64,000 nucleotides of DNA, from the NCBI GenBank assembly GCA_963731745.1, contig CAVSWT010000016.1, positions 186,001 through 250,000 on the forward strand, in the 5' to 3' direction. The notes under the pieces are model-generated. The model was not told the DNA's origin and searched no databases. It was given only the letters and a program-made list of their open reading frames with translations. Below are positions 16,945 through 26,177 of the stretch, piece after piece (positions within the stretch are counted from its first letter, which is position 1; each line of letters opens with the position of its first letter). The translations under genes were made by a program, and so were the position numbers. Source of the DNA: CAVSWT01 sp963731745 (GTDB lineage: Bacteria; Bacteroidota; Ignavibacteria; Ignavibacteriales; Ignavibacteriaceae).

Positions 16945-19900
16945 TTATTTCATTAAAATTAATTTTTTAGTGGAAACAAAGTTACCGCTTGTTAATCTGT
17001 AAAAGTAAACGCCGCTAGCTATGTTGCTTGCATTCCATAGAATATTATGATATCCGGCATCCATCTCCTGATCTACCAACGTTGCTATAAGGTTACCCAG
17101 AATATCATAAATTTTTATACTTACAAAATTCTTTTCAGGCAATTGATAATTAATTGTAGTTGCCGGGTTAAATGGATTTGGGTAATTCTGTTCAAGAGCA
17201 AATTCATGAGGAATAGATTTAACAATAGCTGCACTATTCTCAGGTGCAACTACACCTTTATTCATTGAACCGTTTGTGTAATAAATCTTACTGCTTCCAC
17301 CTATACTAATATCTCCGTTTGCCCATAATGCGCCTTTTATTTTGCAGCTAGTTCCTACAGTGATGTTTCCATAAGGACAATAAACTATTCCCTCCCAATC
17401 ACTACTTCCGCCCAAACTGAAATTACATTTAGTTTCTAAATACGCATCATCAGCAATTCCATTAAGCACTTCTACTTCCATACTTGTACCAAACGCCACA
17501 TTTTGGGTGACGTAGATATTTATTTTTCCATCTTTAGCATTCAGCTTTAATTTGCCGCTGCCACCCATAGAAAAAGATTTAAAGTAATAGTTACCCGCAC
17601 TTAAGTTTAATGTTTTTGATGTCCCAAGCTTAACATCTCCATAAGTACCAGGTACAAGAGAACAATTGGAGGTAATTTTTGTTCCGCCTGAATTGAAGTC
17701 AGTTGGAGTTGGCAAAGTAATTACAGCGAATGATTGAGGAGCTAATGGCGTACCATTTTCTGTAACATCTCCATATATAATTGAACTTTTGCTTTTGGAT
17801 AGAGAGCCTGCGGTAGTCAAATACCCATATATTTTTATTGAAGTACCTAAATTTACATTTCCATCAGCATCCAAGTTGCCGCTCACTCTTGTACTGCCGC
17901 CAATTTTTACAAAATCTCCTGTAATTATATTTCCATTTATAATATTGGATGTTCCAATCTCCAAAGATTTTCCACCATTAATGTCGCCTTCCACTTTTGA
18001 GCTGCCGCCTAATTTTATACAACCATTAAAGGTAATATTGCCGGTGCTTACATTCGTTCCACTGGACAATTCACCATTTCCTTCTATGCCCTCTGCAATA
18101 TTAGAAGATCCTCCAATTTTTACATCCGAATTACTGCCGATTTTGCCATCAAAAACTTTTACACTGGTGCCAATGCTGACTTTATGATTTGCAAAAATAG
18201 GATATGGCGGATTATTCGATTCGATTTTTTTAGGTTCTTCAAAAGCCGAAACAAAAAATGAGTGTTCTGTTGTAATTATATATTTACTATTATTTAAAGT
18301 GTCTTCCGGAACATCATCCGATGCGATTACACTTATGTCATAGTTTCCCAATACAGAAGTCTCAAGTGCAATTGTGTAAATTCCATTTCCCATTGGTTTT
18401 AATCTGCCGACAACAGTTTGACTATCGGGAGAAGTAATTTTAACACTCACCGCAGCATCATCTACAGGTGTTCCATTGTTTTTAACATCTCCGTTAAATC
18501 CGCTTGATTCACCGCCTTGAGTAAGCATAGCTTGTAAATTAACCACAACCGGTATAGCATTACCGCCTTGATCATAATGTATAAAATATCTTTCCTGATC
18601 TGAATTAAACTTCAGAACCAAATCAGAGCCATTAGCCATATAAACATTTAATGGCTCGGGAGAGGCGGGTGGAGTAATTTCAACAATTGCATATGTCCAG
18701 GCGCCTATCCCAGGATTATGAATTCTAAAAAATTTAAATGGATAATTACTATTTCCAAATCCATCAAAAAATTCAATGTCGTATTTTGCATTACTAGAAT
18801 CATTATAATTTTGTTCTGTTATAGCTTCGGCCGGAAGATTGGGAGGATTTGTAACATGCACTCCGGGTGGAAGTGCAACTAATCCATAGTTACTTCCCTG
18901 CCATGCGAGGCCTAAATCTAAAGTGCCGCCCTGCCATGCAAGTCCGCCTTGCCAAGCTAATCCACCCTGCCATGCAAGTCCACCCTGCCAAGCTAATCCG
19001 CCTTGCCAAGCAAGTCCACCCTGCCAAGCTAATCCGCCTTGCCAAGCTAAACCGCCCTGCCAAGCCAAACCGCCTTGCCAAGCTAAACCGCTGGAAATTA
19101 AATCACTGCTAATTTCACCTGATAAGTAAGATATTTGTAAACCAAGCAGCCGCAGCCACATGATATTTACAATCGTGGGAATATTTGTGGCGTTTGTTAC
19201 TTTTGCGTATTCACCGCCGGTTTTATTAGCTAGCCAGCTCATTAAATCCTGGCCTCTGTCTAGTCCATCAAATCCCATTGTATAAATTTTTATATCAGGA
19301 TTAAGATTTAGACTAGTGATAAGTGAATCCTCAGAAATTTGACCGGCACTGAATAGTATCATTACTTTTTTATTAATTGAAGAAGCATTGAACAAATTTT
19401 CAGCTGCAGTTATTCGATCTGCCAGGCTGCCGGTTTGATTAGGCTGTAATTGACTTAAATCTGTTAGAAGCTGATTAAAATTATTTCCTAGAGATTGTGA
19501 TTCATTAGTTCCATTCAACCACCCTACATTATCACCAATTCTTAAATTTGAAATGAGAGATGCTGCAGCATTCTTGGAAGGGGTAAAAGCATTGAGAGAA
19601 GCAGGCGAAGTAAAACTAGTTGAACCGTCAAATACTAAAACTATATCATAATTAACTTCCCCAAGATGACTATAAATATAATTTATTCCGCCGATATCAT
19701 AATCAGTTACATCTGCTTGATTAGAAAAAGATATAGGATGTATATCTCTTTTACTTATTTCTCCAACATCAATTCGGCCATACATTGTGGCATCTTGATT
19801 ATTATTCTTCATATCCAATAAGTAGAGAAAATCTCCTGGATTATATAGATCAGCCAGTCCAGAATAATGTCCAATTTCATGAGTTACAGTATTTTGAACA

Positions 19901-22680
19901 TCAACCTTATCAGCTTCTCCATTTGTTGACCAATAATATTGACCAAGTCCCGAAAGAGAAAGAGGCTGGCCATTCAAAGCTATATCTGCATCAGTTATTT
20001 CACCATTAAGCGCGTTATACCGCACTCTGGTTACTGCCAACACATTTGTTGGAGCTTCGGTTGAATCTTCCCATTCGCTGGTTGTAGGAATCCAAACGAC
20101 GTTGTTAATGCCGTCTGCATCGCCACCCCAATGTTCAGAATTCAATGCAAATCGTTGAGTATAATTTAACTGAGATAAAGCACTCCAAGAATTAAATCCA
20201 TTCTGAACTTCATCATCATAACCTTCATTTACCACTGATTGTGCAATTTGATATTTACTCTTACCTTCTTTCCAATGAAGCGGAATACCTGCTAAAGTCT
20301 TATTAACCTTGTAATGTAATCCTTCATCAACTTCTCTGGTGATTGATTGCGAAAATTCCGACGTGCTAAGCGGCTCTCCTACGCTGTCCAATTTTGTAGC
20401 AGTTGCGCAAACTACTTCTCCATCAGCGAGAACAACATTTTGCAAATTTACAAAGAGAGTAGATTGCCCGGCGAGATCTGTTGTTACTACAGTTTCACCA
20501 AGATATCTTTTACCTTCTCTATTACTCAAACTTTCATTAGCAAAAAATTGTATTTTAAAATTATTATTCGGAGCACTTTCAAGAGTGCCTTGGATGGATG
20601 TTCCGCCTTTTATGCTTGGTAAGGCTGTAGCGTCTTGCCAAGTATAAAGTGTACTCAAAGTTGGATAAGATTGAGAATCATTTGCGGAATTTCCAAGGTT
20701 GATACCCGCCGTTGAATTTTCGTAAATTGAATTATTTAAAATTGAATTGCCTACTCCGGATTGTACAAAAACACCTGTGCTTCCATTATTATAAATAGTA
20801 TTGCTGTCAATTTTATTTTTACTGCCATTAACAATTAAACCATAAGATGAATTTTCTGAAATTGTATTGCCCATAATTAGGATTTCATCTGCAGTGTCAA
20901 TAGATATTCCAAATGACAAATTTCCTTTTATAATATTTCCACTCAATGTTTCCTTACCGGAGGATAATGTGATGCCACCCAAAGAATTGTTTTCAAAAGT
21001 ATTGTTGGTTATGAGGTTTTCCGATCCATTGTTTAAAAGTAACCCGATACCGGAGTTTCCCTCAATATTATTATTATTGACTGAATTATTATTTCCATCA
21101 ATAACCAACCCATCTCCAGAGTTTACGGAAATAGTGTCGCTCAAAAAGGTATTTCCATTAGAAACCGATAAATTTATTCCAATGTTTAAATTTCCGGTGA
21201 TTGAGTTTTCATTAAATGTATTATTGTTCGAATTTAACAATGAAACACCATTGCCTGAATTATCGCTAATATTATTACCATTAAATATTCCGGTACTATT
21301 TGAAATGAATATTCCGCCTAAATTATTTGAAGTAATTATATTATTAACTATTTGATTTCCATTAGCATCAGTAATTGATATTCCATAGTCATGGTTATTC
21401 ATAATATTGTTAGGGCTTGCATCACCTATATGATTGTTTAAGCCGCCATTAATAATAGATATTCCATTCGCTATAGAACCGCTTATAGAATTTCCATTTA
21501 CATGATTTTCTGGTGAACTGATTAATATCCCGGAAAATTGGTTTAATGAAACATTATTCCCACCTAAATTAGAGACTGTGATTCCGTAACCCGAAGTATT
21601 ATTGAAATTAATACCTTTAACCGTACTATTGCCAGCATCAATTGTAATCCCCCCGAAAGCTCCGCTAATACTTACTAACGGTGCATCGGAATATCCCGGT
21701 TGTGTTGTCCCATCTAAAACAACTGGCTGCACAATTACCGGTAGAGCTGTTAATGGCTGAATCACTGGAGCGGTATTTTTGATATAAAAATAAATTAAAT
21801 GCTGACCGGGAATTAAATTAGATTCTTCAATAACCGACCTCAATGTAGCGTCACCATTTGAAGTAACCGCCACACCATCTCCTAAATTTGCATCGGCTTC
21901 ATCTGAAATAGAATTTACAACATAGAAAGGAAGATGATCTGTTGGAACAACTTCAGTTATATCAATTAAATTGAGATTATTTTTTTTACTTGATTGATCG
22001 ACTAATAAATTGCCCGAACTTATTTCAGTAAAGGCCCAATAGCCATATTTACTATTTTCATCATCGCCGTCATCATCAGGCTCATCATTATCGGTATAAA
22101 TTTCTAATTGATCTATCAAACCTTTAAATGCTCCGGCATCCGATTTACCAACAAATAATCCTGTTGCTCCATTTGTAGTATTATAACCAGGAGTCATACT
22201 GAAATATGCGCTGTTTTTTAGAGAACCATCCATATAAATTTTAACTTTTCTGCCGTCATAAGAGCCTTTGATGGTTATCCATTTATAAGCAGGGAATTCT
22301 ATTGTATTAACTGTGGCGTTGTTATTATTACCTACAGAAAAATATCCTTTGTTATTTTTTATATATAACGAAAAGGTATTTCCATTGCTAACCTTACGGT
22401 AAATGACTGGTATTTCAACATCTGTTTGCGTATCGCCAAGAAGATAAATTCTTGCCTGAACACTTATCTTTCTTTTTGAATAGCTGCTGTTAAAAAATTT
22501 AAATCCATATTGATTTGCATCAATATTTGCTGGGATACCATCATAAACGTATGCTTGGCTTGTGCTCCCATTAAATACAAATGCGTTGTTTCCTGTTCCT
22601 TGAGCTAAAGAAGTATATTGAAAAACAACAAACAATAGAAACATTAACATGATTTTAATTATATGTTTTGAACTATCCAT
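16945..22680 (-). CDS. Giant type IX-secreted mosaic protein: LamG-like, beta-helix, metzincin protease, VWA, hexapeptide repeats, bactofilin-like, T9SS tail
   Basis: A protein of about 1911 aa. I place the start at 22680 (MDSSKHIIKIMLMFLLFVVF), with GAGGA upstream; a longer frame to 22758 adds 26 non-signal residues. Order: signal peptide; LamG-like lectin fold (about 30-200); an Asp-rich linker; a parallel beta-helix of N-rich repeats (about 300-680); a metzincin-like zinc-protease site HEIGHYSGLAD (about 932), where the third ligand is Asp, with a Met-turn-like ATMYG afterwards; a VWA-like domain with DGSTS (about 1010); nine GLAWQG repeats (about 1196-1250); a beta-rich GTS/GGS bactofilin-like section (about 1507-1640 and beyond); and a C-terminal type IX sorting domain (QNYPNPFNPATTI ... 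KKLILMK). It is probably exported to the cell surface or medium as a protease/adhesion protein. The small gene upstream ends 61 bases before it. Confidence 0.85.
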   Translation of the reverse strand: MDSSKHIIKIMLMFLLFVVFQYTSLAQGTGNNAFVFNGSTSQAYVYDGIPANIDANQYGFKFFNSSYSKRKISVQARIYLLGDTQTDVEIPVIYRKVSNGNTFSLYIKNNKGYFSVGNNNNATVNTIEFPAYKWITIKGSYDGRKVKIYMDGSLKNSAYFSMTPGYNTTNGATGLFVGKSDAGAFKGLIDQLEIYTDNDEPDDDGDDENSKYGYWAFTEISSGNLLVDQSSKKNNLNLIDITEVVPTDHLPFYVVNSISDEADANLGDGVAVTSNGDATLRSVIEESNLIPGQHLIYFYIKNTAPVIQPLTALPVIVQPVVLDGTTQPGYSDAPLVSISGAFGGITIDAGNSTVKGINFNNTSGYGITVSNLGGNNVSLNQFSGILISSPENHVNGNSISGSIANGISIINGGLNNHIGDASPNNIMNNHDYGISITDANGNQIVNNIITSNNLGGIFISNSTGIFNGNNISDNSGNGVSLLNSNNNTFNENSITGNLNIGINLSVSNGNTFLSDTISVNSGDGLVIDGNNNSVNNNNIEGNSGIGLLLNNGSENLITNNTFENNSLGGITLSSGKETLSGNIIKGNLSFGISIDTADEILIMGNTISENSSYGLIVNGSKNKIDSNTIYNNGSTGVFVQSGVGNSILNNSIYENSTAGINLGNSANDSQSYPTLSTLYTWQDATALPSIKGGTSIQGTLESAPNNNFKIQFFANESLSNREGKRYLGETVVTTDLAGQSTLFVNLQNVVLADGEVVCATATKLDSVGEPLSTSEFSQSITREVDEGLHYKVNKTLAGIPLHWKEGKSKYQIAQSVVNEGYDDEVQNGFNSWSALSQLNYTQRFALNSEHWGGDADGINNVVWIPTTSEWEDSTEAPTNVLAVTRVRYNALNGEITDADIALNGQPLSLSGLGQYYWSTNGEADKVDVQNTVTHEIGHYSGLADLYNPGDFLYLLDMKNNNQDATMYGRIDVGEISKRDIHPISFSNQADVTDYDIGGINYIYSHLGEVNYDIVLVFDGSTSFTSPASLNAFTPSKNAAASLISNLRIGDNVGWLNGTNESQSLGNNFNQLLTDLSQLQPNQTGSLADRITAAENLFNASSINKKVMILFSAGQISEDSLITSLNLNPDIKIYTMGFDGLDRGQDLMSWLANKTGGEYAKVTNATNIPTIVNIMWLRLLGLQISYLSGEISSDLISSGLAWQGGLAWQGGLAWQGGLAWQGGLAWQGGLAWQGGLAWQGGLAWQGGLAWQGGTLDLGLAWQGSNYGLVALPPGVHVTNPPNLPAEAITEQNYNDSSNAKYDIEFFDGFGNSNYPFKFFRIHNPGIGAWTYAIVEITPPASPEPLNVYMANGSDLVLKFNSDQERYFIHYDQGGNAIPVVVNLQAMLTQGGESSGFNGDVKNNGTPVDDAAVSVKITSPDSQTVVGRLKPMGNGIYTIALETSVLGNYDISVIASDDVPEDTLNNSKYIITTEHSFFVSAFEEPKKIESNNPPYPIFANHKVSIGTSVKVFDGKIGSNSDVKIGGSSNIAEGIEGNGELSSGTNVSTGNITFNGCIKLGGSSKVEGDINGGKSLEIGTSNIINGNIITGDFVKIGGSTRVSGNLDADGNVNLGTSIKIYGYLTTAGSLSKSKSSIIYGDVTENGTPLAPQSFAVITLPTPTDFNSGGTKITSNCSLVPGTYGDVKLGTSKTLNLSAGNYYFKSFSMGGSGKLKLNAKDGKINIYVTQNVAFGTSMEVEVLNGIADDAYLETKCNFSLGGSSDWEGIVYCPYGNITVGTSCKIKGALWANGDISIGGSSKIYYTNGSMNKGVVAPENSAAIVKSIPHEFALEQNYPNPFNPATTINYQLPEKNFVSIKIYDILGNLIATLVDQEMDAGYHNILWNASNIASGVYFYRLTSGNFVSTKKLILMK
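18931..19092 (-). repeat. Nine 18-bp tandem repeats encoding GLAWQG
   Basis: Nine contiguous 18-base units (18931-19092), each TTGCCAAGCTAATCC-like on the + strand with C/T and A/G variation at wobble positions. They encode the hexapeptide GLAWQG in the large secreted protein. A further separate copy lies just beyond, at about 18897. The variation is mostly synonymous, so selection holds the peptide while the DNA drifts. Open frames on the other strand are shadows of this periodicity. Confidence 0.95.
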
Positions 22681-22741
22681 ACTATCCTCAAATTTGTTAT
22701 TTGTTAAAAGCATTGATTTGTGTAACCGGCAATCTTTCATG

Positions 22742-23230
22742 TCATTGCTTTTTAACATAATTTTTAATTTCTTTTTTAAGTGTTGAAATTTTTATGTTGG
22801 AAGATGTAATCTTCTCACCTGTTTTTTTATCATTGAACAAAGTTATTTTACCATCTTCCCCATTTGATAAAATATAGCTTTTATCATTCTTTTCTTTTTT
22901 AGCGAAAAGTAAAACCTCTTCATCCGGTTTAAATTGGGCTATGTGAGAATACCATTCCCCAACATCACCTACTTCGCCGCCGAGATGTTTTACTTCGATA
23001 TTTTTATCAACAGCACTACCTTTTATGACCTCGTTTACTTCAATAGTAACATTTGTATAAATTTTTGTTTTGCTATGATTCCAGTTGGATTTTTGCTTAA
23101 CAACCTTACCAGTCAAAATTACATCTGACTTTTCGGTGAGCATTTTAATTTTTGATTGAAAAGTTTGAGCTGACGCGCTTACGTAGATTCCACAAAATAG
23201 TAGCAATAAATAAATAGCATACCTCTTCAT
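22742..23230 (-). CDS. Secreted protein of unknown function, upstream of the giant protease
   Basis: I use the ATG at 23230 (MKRYAIYLLLLFCGIYVSAS, cleaved after SAQ), preceded by GGAGG. The 162-aa product is exported. Its core reads SDVILTGKVVKQKSNWN and NVTIEVNEVIKGSAVDKNIE, then HLGGEVGDVGEWYSHIAQF, which looks like a beta-rich fold of the kind often seen next to secreted metalloproteases. No known domain name fits with certainty. It is cotranscribed with the large metzincin protein, so it may be a chaperone, propeptide or inhibitor; that is inference only. Confidence 0.7.
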   Translation of the reverse strand: MKRYAIYLLLLFCGIYVSASAQTFQSKIKMLTEKSDVILTGKVVKQKSNWNHSKTKIYTNVTIEVNEVIKGSAVDKNIEVKHLGGEVGDVGEWYSHIAQFKPDEEVLLFAKKEKNDKSYILSNGEDGKITLFNDKKTGEKITSSNIKISTLKKEIKNYVKKQ

Positions 23231-23239
23231 GGTATACAC

Positions 23240-23660
23240 CCTCCTAATTATTTTTAATATTAAAATTTCAAATTGATAAAACTAAGAAAGCTGGAATAGA
23301 ATATTTAGGTCAATCTAAAATCAGGCGTGGCCATAAAATCAAAATTTAATATTCATATAGAAAGTGATTGATTTATATACAACTGATCTGAAAATAGTTA
23401 AATTAACCAAACGAAAAGTAATGGAAAAATATAGGGAATTCTTGCACTATTCACGCAAGTATTAGGACTTATTAATCACTTAGTAAACTTATAAAACTTA
23501 AGAGTGAACCTAGTTAAAATTTAGTTATAAAGTCAAGATTTTTTTATTAAATCAAGTATTCCAAAGATTTATAATAATTATTTTTCTATGGAGATAAATA
23601 AAATTTTTAGTATATTCATAAAAGCCTCCCAGCCAATATTTCGAAATTATTGAAAGTTAA
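23240..23660. other. Divergent promoter region before the RsbW-like gene
   Basis: About 410 bases, AT-rich, no gene. It must hold promoters for the secreted protein (minus) and the partner-switching module (plus). I see only a short CTTGC/GCAAG hairpin near 23441 and no motif I can name. Confidence 0.6.
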
Positions 23661-23661
23661 A

Positions 23662-24078
23662 ATGAATTCAGATATTAATTTAGAAATTAAACTTCCTAGA
23701 GTTCCGAATATTGAATTAGTTGCTATTGAGGGATTGGAGAGAATGGGAACTCATTTGGGAATTCCTCCGGATAAAATAGCTGAAACAAAAATCATTGTAA
23801 CAGAAGCGATCATAAACGGATTAGAACATGCCGGTGAAAAAAATCCTTATATTGAAGTTCAGTTTACTATGACTAAAGAAAAATTAATTATTTTGGTTAC
23901 AGATTATGGTAAAGGCTTTAATCCTAATGACGTTGAAGAACCTGACATAAAAGACAAAATAAATAGTTCCAACAAAAGAGGATGGGGTTTAAAATTGATG
24001 AAGTCTATGTCTGATGATTTAATGATTGAATCAAGTTTATCCGGAACAAGAATTACCTTAATTAAAGATTTATTATAA
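23662..24078 (+). CDS. Anti-sigma regulatory factor (RsbW-like serine kinase)
   Basis: A protein of 138 aa from the ATG at 23662; a TTG at 23650 would add four residues. It is a HATPase_c_2 ATP-binding domain: N-box EAIINGLEHAG, G1 box DYGKGFNP and the G2-like GWGLKLMKSMSD. RsbW-type proteins are kinases that phosphorylate a STAS-domain antagonist and otherwise sequester a partner protein such as a sigma factor. It is followed after 12 bases by a STAS antagonist and then an RsbU-type phosphatase, the complete partner-switching set. Confidence 0.9.
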   Translation: MNSDINLEIKLPRVPNIELVAIEGLERMGTHLGIPPDKIAETKIIVTEAIINGLEHAGEKNPYIEVQFTMTKEKLIILVTDYGKGFNPNDVEEPDIKDKINSSNKRGWGLKLMKSMSDDLMIESSLSGTRITLIKDLL

Positions 24079-24090
24079 CGGAGAAAGTAA

Positions 24091-24429
24091 ATGACCGGTG
24101 ACTTTAATCTGACAAGTGAACTTAAAGAGAAAACATTAATTTTAAAAACAGAAGGTTACCTCAATAACATCGGCGGGGAGAGAATCGTTAATGAAGTTAA
24201 TGAGCATCTGAATGATAATTTACATAAAGTTATAATCGATCTTGAAAAAACTAAAGTTGTAAATTCAATTGGAATATCATATCTAATTGATGTAATTGAA
24301 CAATTAAATGAAAAGCAGTGTAAATTAATCTTTACAAACCTTGATCCGACGATAGAAAAAACTTTTAAAATTATGGGAATATTCCAATTTGCTGAACTGG
24401 CAACTTCAGTAGATGCTGCCTTAGCTTAG
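24091..24429 (+). CDS. STAS-domain anti-sigma factor antagonist (RsbV-like)
   Basis: A protein of 112 aa forming a single STAS domain: KVIIDLEKTKVVNSIGISYL contains the conserved serine that RsbW-type kinases phosphorylate (NSIGI), and ENKQ-like LIFTNLDPTIEKTF and the closing helix follow. GGAGA precedes the ATG. In the unphosphorylated state such antagonists bind the kinase and free its partner. It lies between the kinase and the RsbU-type phosphatase. Confidence 0.9.
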   Translation: MTGDFNLTSELKEKTLILKTEGYLNNIGGERIVNEVNEHLNDNLHKVIIDLEKTKVVNSIGISYLIDVIEQLNEKQCKLIFTNLDPTIEKTFKIMGIFQFAELATSVDAALA

Positions 24430-24464
24430 AATCATAATTTTTTTTATTTAATAGATAATAACCA

Positions 24465-26069
24465 ATGCAGGAAAATAATAATCTTGTAGAGAGACTTTCA
24501 TTTCAAGCAGAATCTTTTCAAGAGGCATTTGAAATTCTTTCCAAAGCCTCCAGCTTTAAAGATTTAACTTCAAATTTTTCTCATCTGCTAAGAGGAAATT
24601 TTATTTTAAATAATCTTCATTTATTTCATAAGACGAATAAAGAAACTGAATGGAAGATAATAGGTAAAGAAAATAATTTAAGCGCTGAAGATTTTTCGCT
24701 TCTTGGAAATGCGGATAAATTAAAAATAAATTATTATCAAAATCAAAACTTTAATGTTTCGGTTGTACTGCAGCTTTCAGATTCATCTTATTTAGGAATT
24801 TTATTAGGACAAAAATTAGACGTATCGGAATTTAATGATTTCGACAAAATTACACTTCAAATTCTACTTCAGATTTTTAACAGTGCTCATAAATCATACT
24901 TAAATCAGAAAAAAGTAAAAAGCTTAATCTTCGATTTAAATGAAAAAGTATTTCAACTAAACCATTTGATTGACACTGGCATTGAATTATCTAGATATGA
25001 AAAAAGAAGCATCTTGTATGAACTCGCGCTGGAAAGAATATTATCACTTACAAATGCGTCATCAGGATTAATAAAAATTAAAAATAACGATGACACTGAA
25101 CAAATTTATTTATTCCCTCCTAGTCTTAATCTTGAAGAACTTGAAAAAAGTAAATTAAAGATTAATACATCTTTTGAACTAATGGGAAACAGCTATCAAT
25201 TTATTCTATCCGGGAAGGAAACGCGAAAAGGGCTCACCAGCTTCAACGATTTGGATCAATTATTATTTGAAGCTGTAACAAAACAAGTAGCTGCAGCAAT
25301 TGAAAATAAATTTCTTCACCAGCAATCAATTGAAAAAGAACTTATAGAACAGGAAATTAATGTTGCGGCATCAATTCAGCGTAGAATAATCCCGGAAAAA
25401 TTATCAAAGATTGAAGGTTATGAAATAGCCGGAATAAATATTTCTTCCAAAGAAGTTGGCGGTGATTATTATGACTGCATAAATTTACCAAACGGTAAAG
25501 TAGCACTGGTAATAGCTGATGTAACAGGCAAAGGAATTTCCGCGGCTTTATTAGTCAACACTTTAAATGCTTCCCTCTATTCTTATCTGGAATTTAATCT
25601 TCCACTTACTGAAATGACTGAGAGATTAAATAAATTAATTTACCGCTCTTCACCTTCCGATAAATTCATAACTTTTTTTATTGCCGTTCTAGATCCTATT
25701 TCAGGTGAATTGGATATGGTTAATGCTGGTCATAATCCAATACTTATCCTGCGAGCTAATGGAGAACTTGAACAGATAGATGCAGGCGGGATCGGATTAG
25801 GCATGCTGGATTTGGGACTCCCGTTTACAGGTCAAAAATTAAAATTAGAAAAGAACGACAGATTATTTTTATATACTGACGGAATCCCGGAAGCAATGAA
25901 TGAAAATGAGGAAGAATATTCCGATGAAAGAATGATCGAATTCCTAAAAAGTAATTCCCATAAATCTGCCGAAGAATTTATTTCTGAATTAGTAGATGAT
26001 GTAAAAAAGCATGTTGGAACAGCACATCAAAGCGATGATATAACTTCTTTAATATTGATTAAAAATTAA
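24465..26069 (+). CDS. SpoIIE-type PP2C phosphatase with N-terminal sensor (RsbU-like)
   Basis: A protein of 534 aa. The N-terminal half (about 1-280) is a GAF-like sensor region with helices and no membrane segment. The C-terminal half (about 300-534) is a SpoIIE/PP2C phosphatase with VGGDYYDC, ADVTGKGISAALL, NAGHNP, YTDGIPEAMN and QSDDITSL, the metal-binding acidic residues of the family. It probably dephosphorylates the STAS protein encoded just upstream, switching on the module. No sigma factor gene is in the window, so the output may be a non-sigma target. Confidence 0.88.
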   Translation: MQENNNLVERLSFQAESFQEAFEILSKASSFKDLTSNFSHLLRGNFILNNLHLFHKTNKETEWKIIGKENNLSAEDFSLLGNADKLKINYYQNQNFNVSVVLQLSDSSYLGILLGQKLDVSEFNDFDKITLQILLQIFNSAHKSYLNQKKVKSLIFDLNEKVFQLNHLIDTGIELSRYEKRSILYELALERILSLTNASSGLIKIKNNDDTEQIYLFPPSLNLEELEKSKLKINTSFELMGNSYQFILSGKETRKGLTSFNDLDQLLFEAVTKQVAAAIENKFLHQQSIEKELIEQEINVAASIQRRIIPEKLSKIEGYEIAGINISSKEVGGDYYDCINLPNGKVALVIADVTGKGISAALLVNTLNASLYSYLEFNLPLTEMTERLNKLIYRSSPSDKFITFFIAVLDPISGELDMVNAGHNPILILRANGELEQIDAGGIGLGMLDLGLPFTGQKLKLEKNDRLFLYTDGIPEAMNENEEEYSDERMIEFLKSNSHKSAEEFISELVDDVKKHVGTAHQSDDITSLILIKN

Positions 26070-26115
26070 TCCTAACTTTCCAATTATTTTTTTAAATTGA
26101 TATCTGCATAAAAAA

Positions 26116-26155
26116 AATCCTACTCTTAAAATTATTAAATTCTAAAAGCAGGATT
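26116..26155. terminator. Bidirectional terminator hairpin between RsbU and RND genes
   Basis: Arms AATCCTACTCTT and AAAAGCAGGATT (two mismatches), with a T- or A-rich run on each side. It lies between the converging ends of the RsbU-like and RND permease genes. Confidence 0.65.
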
Positions 26156-26177
26156 TATTAATTATTTTATTTCAGAT

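Noticed and set aside
18931..19092. A CRISPR-like array
   Set aside because: Units are contiguous, with no spacers and with coding periodicity.
18867..19129. Open frames on the + strand (and a third frame on the - strand) through the GLAWQG repeats
   Set aside because: An 18-base period keeps all frames open; these products are low-complexity shadows of the secreted protein.
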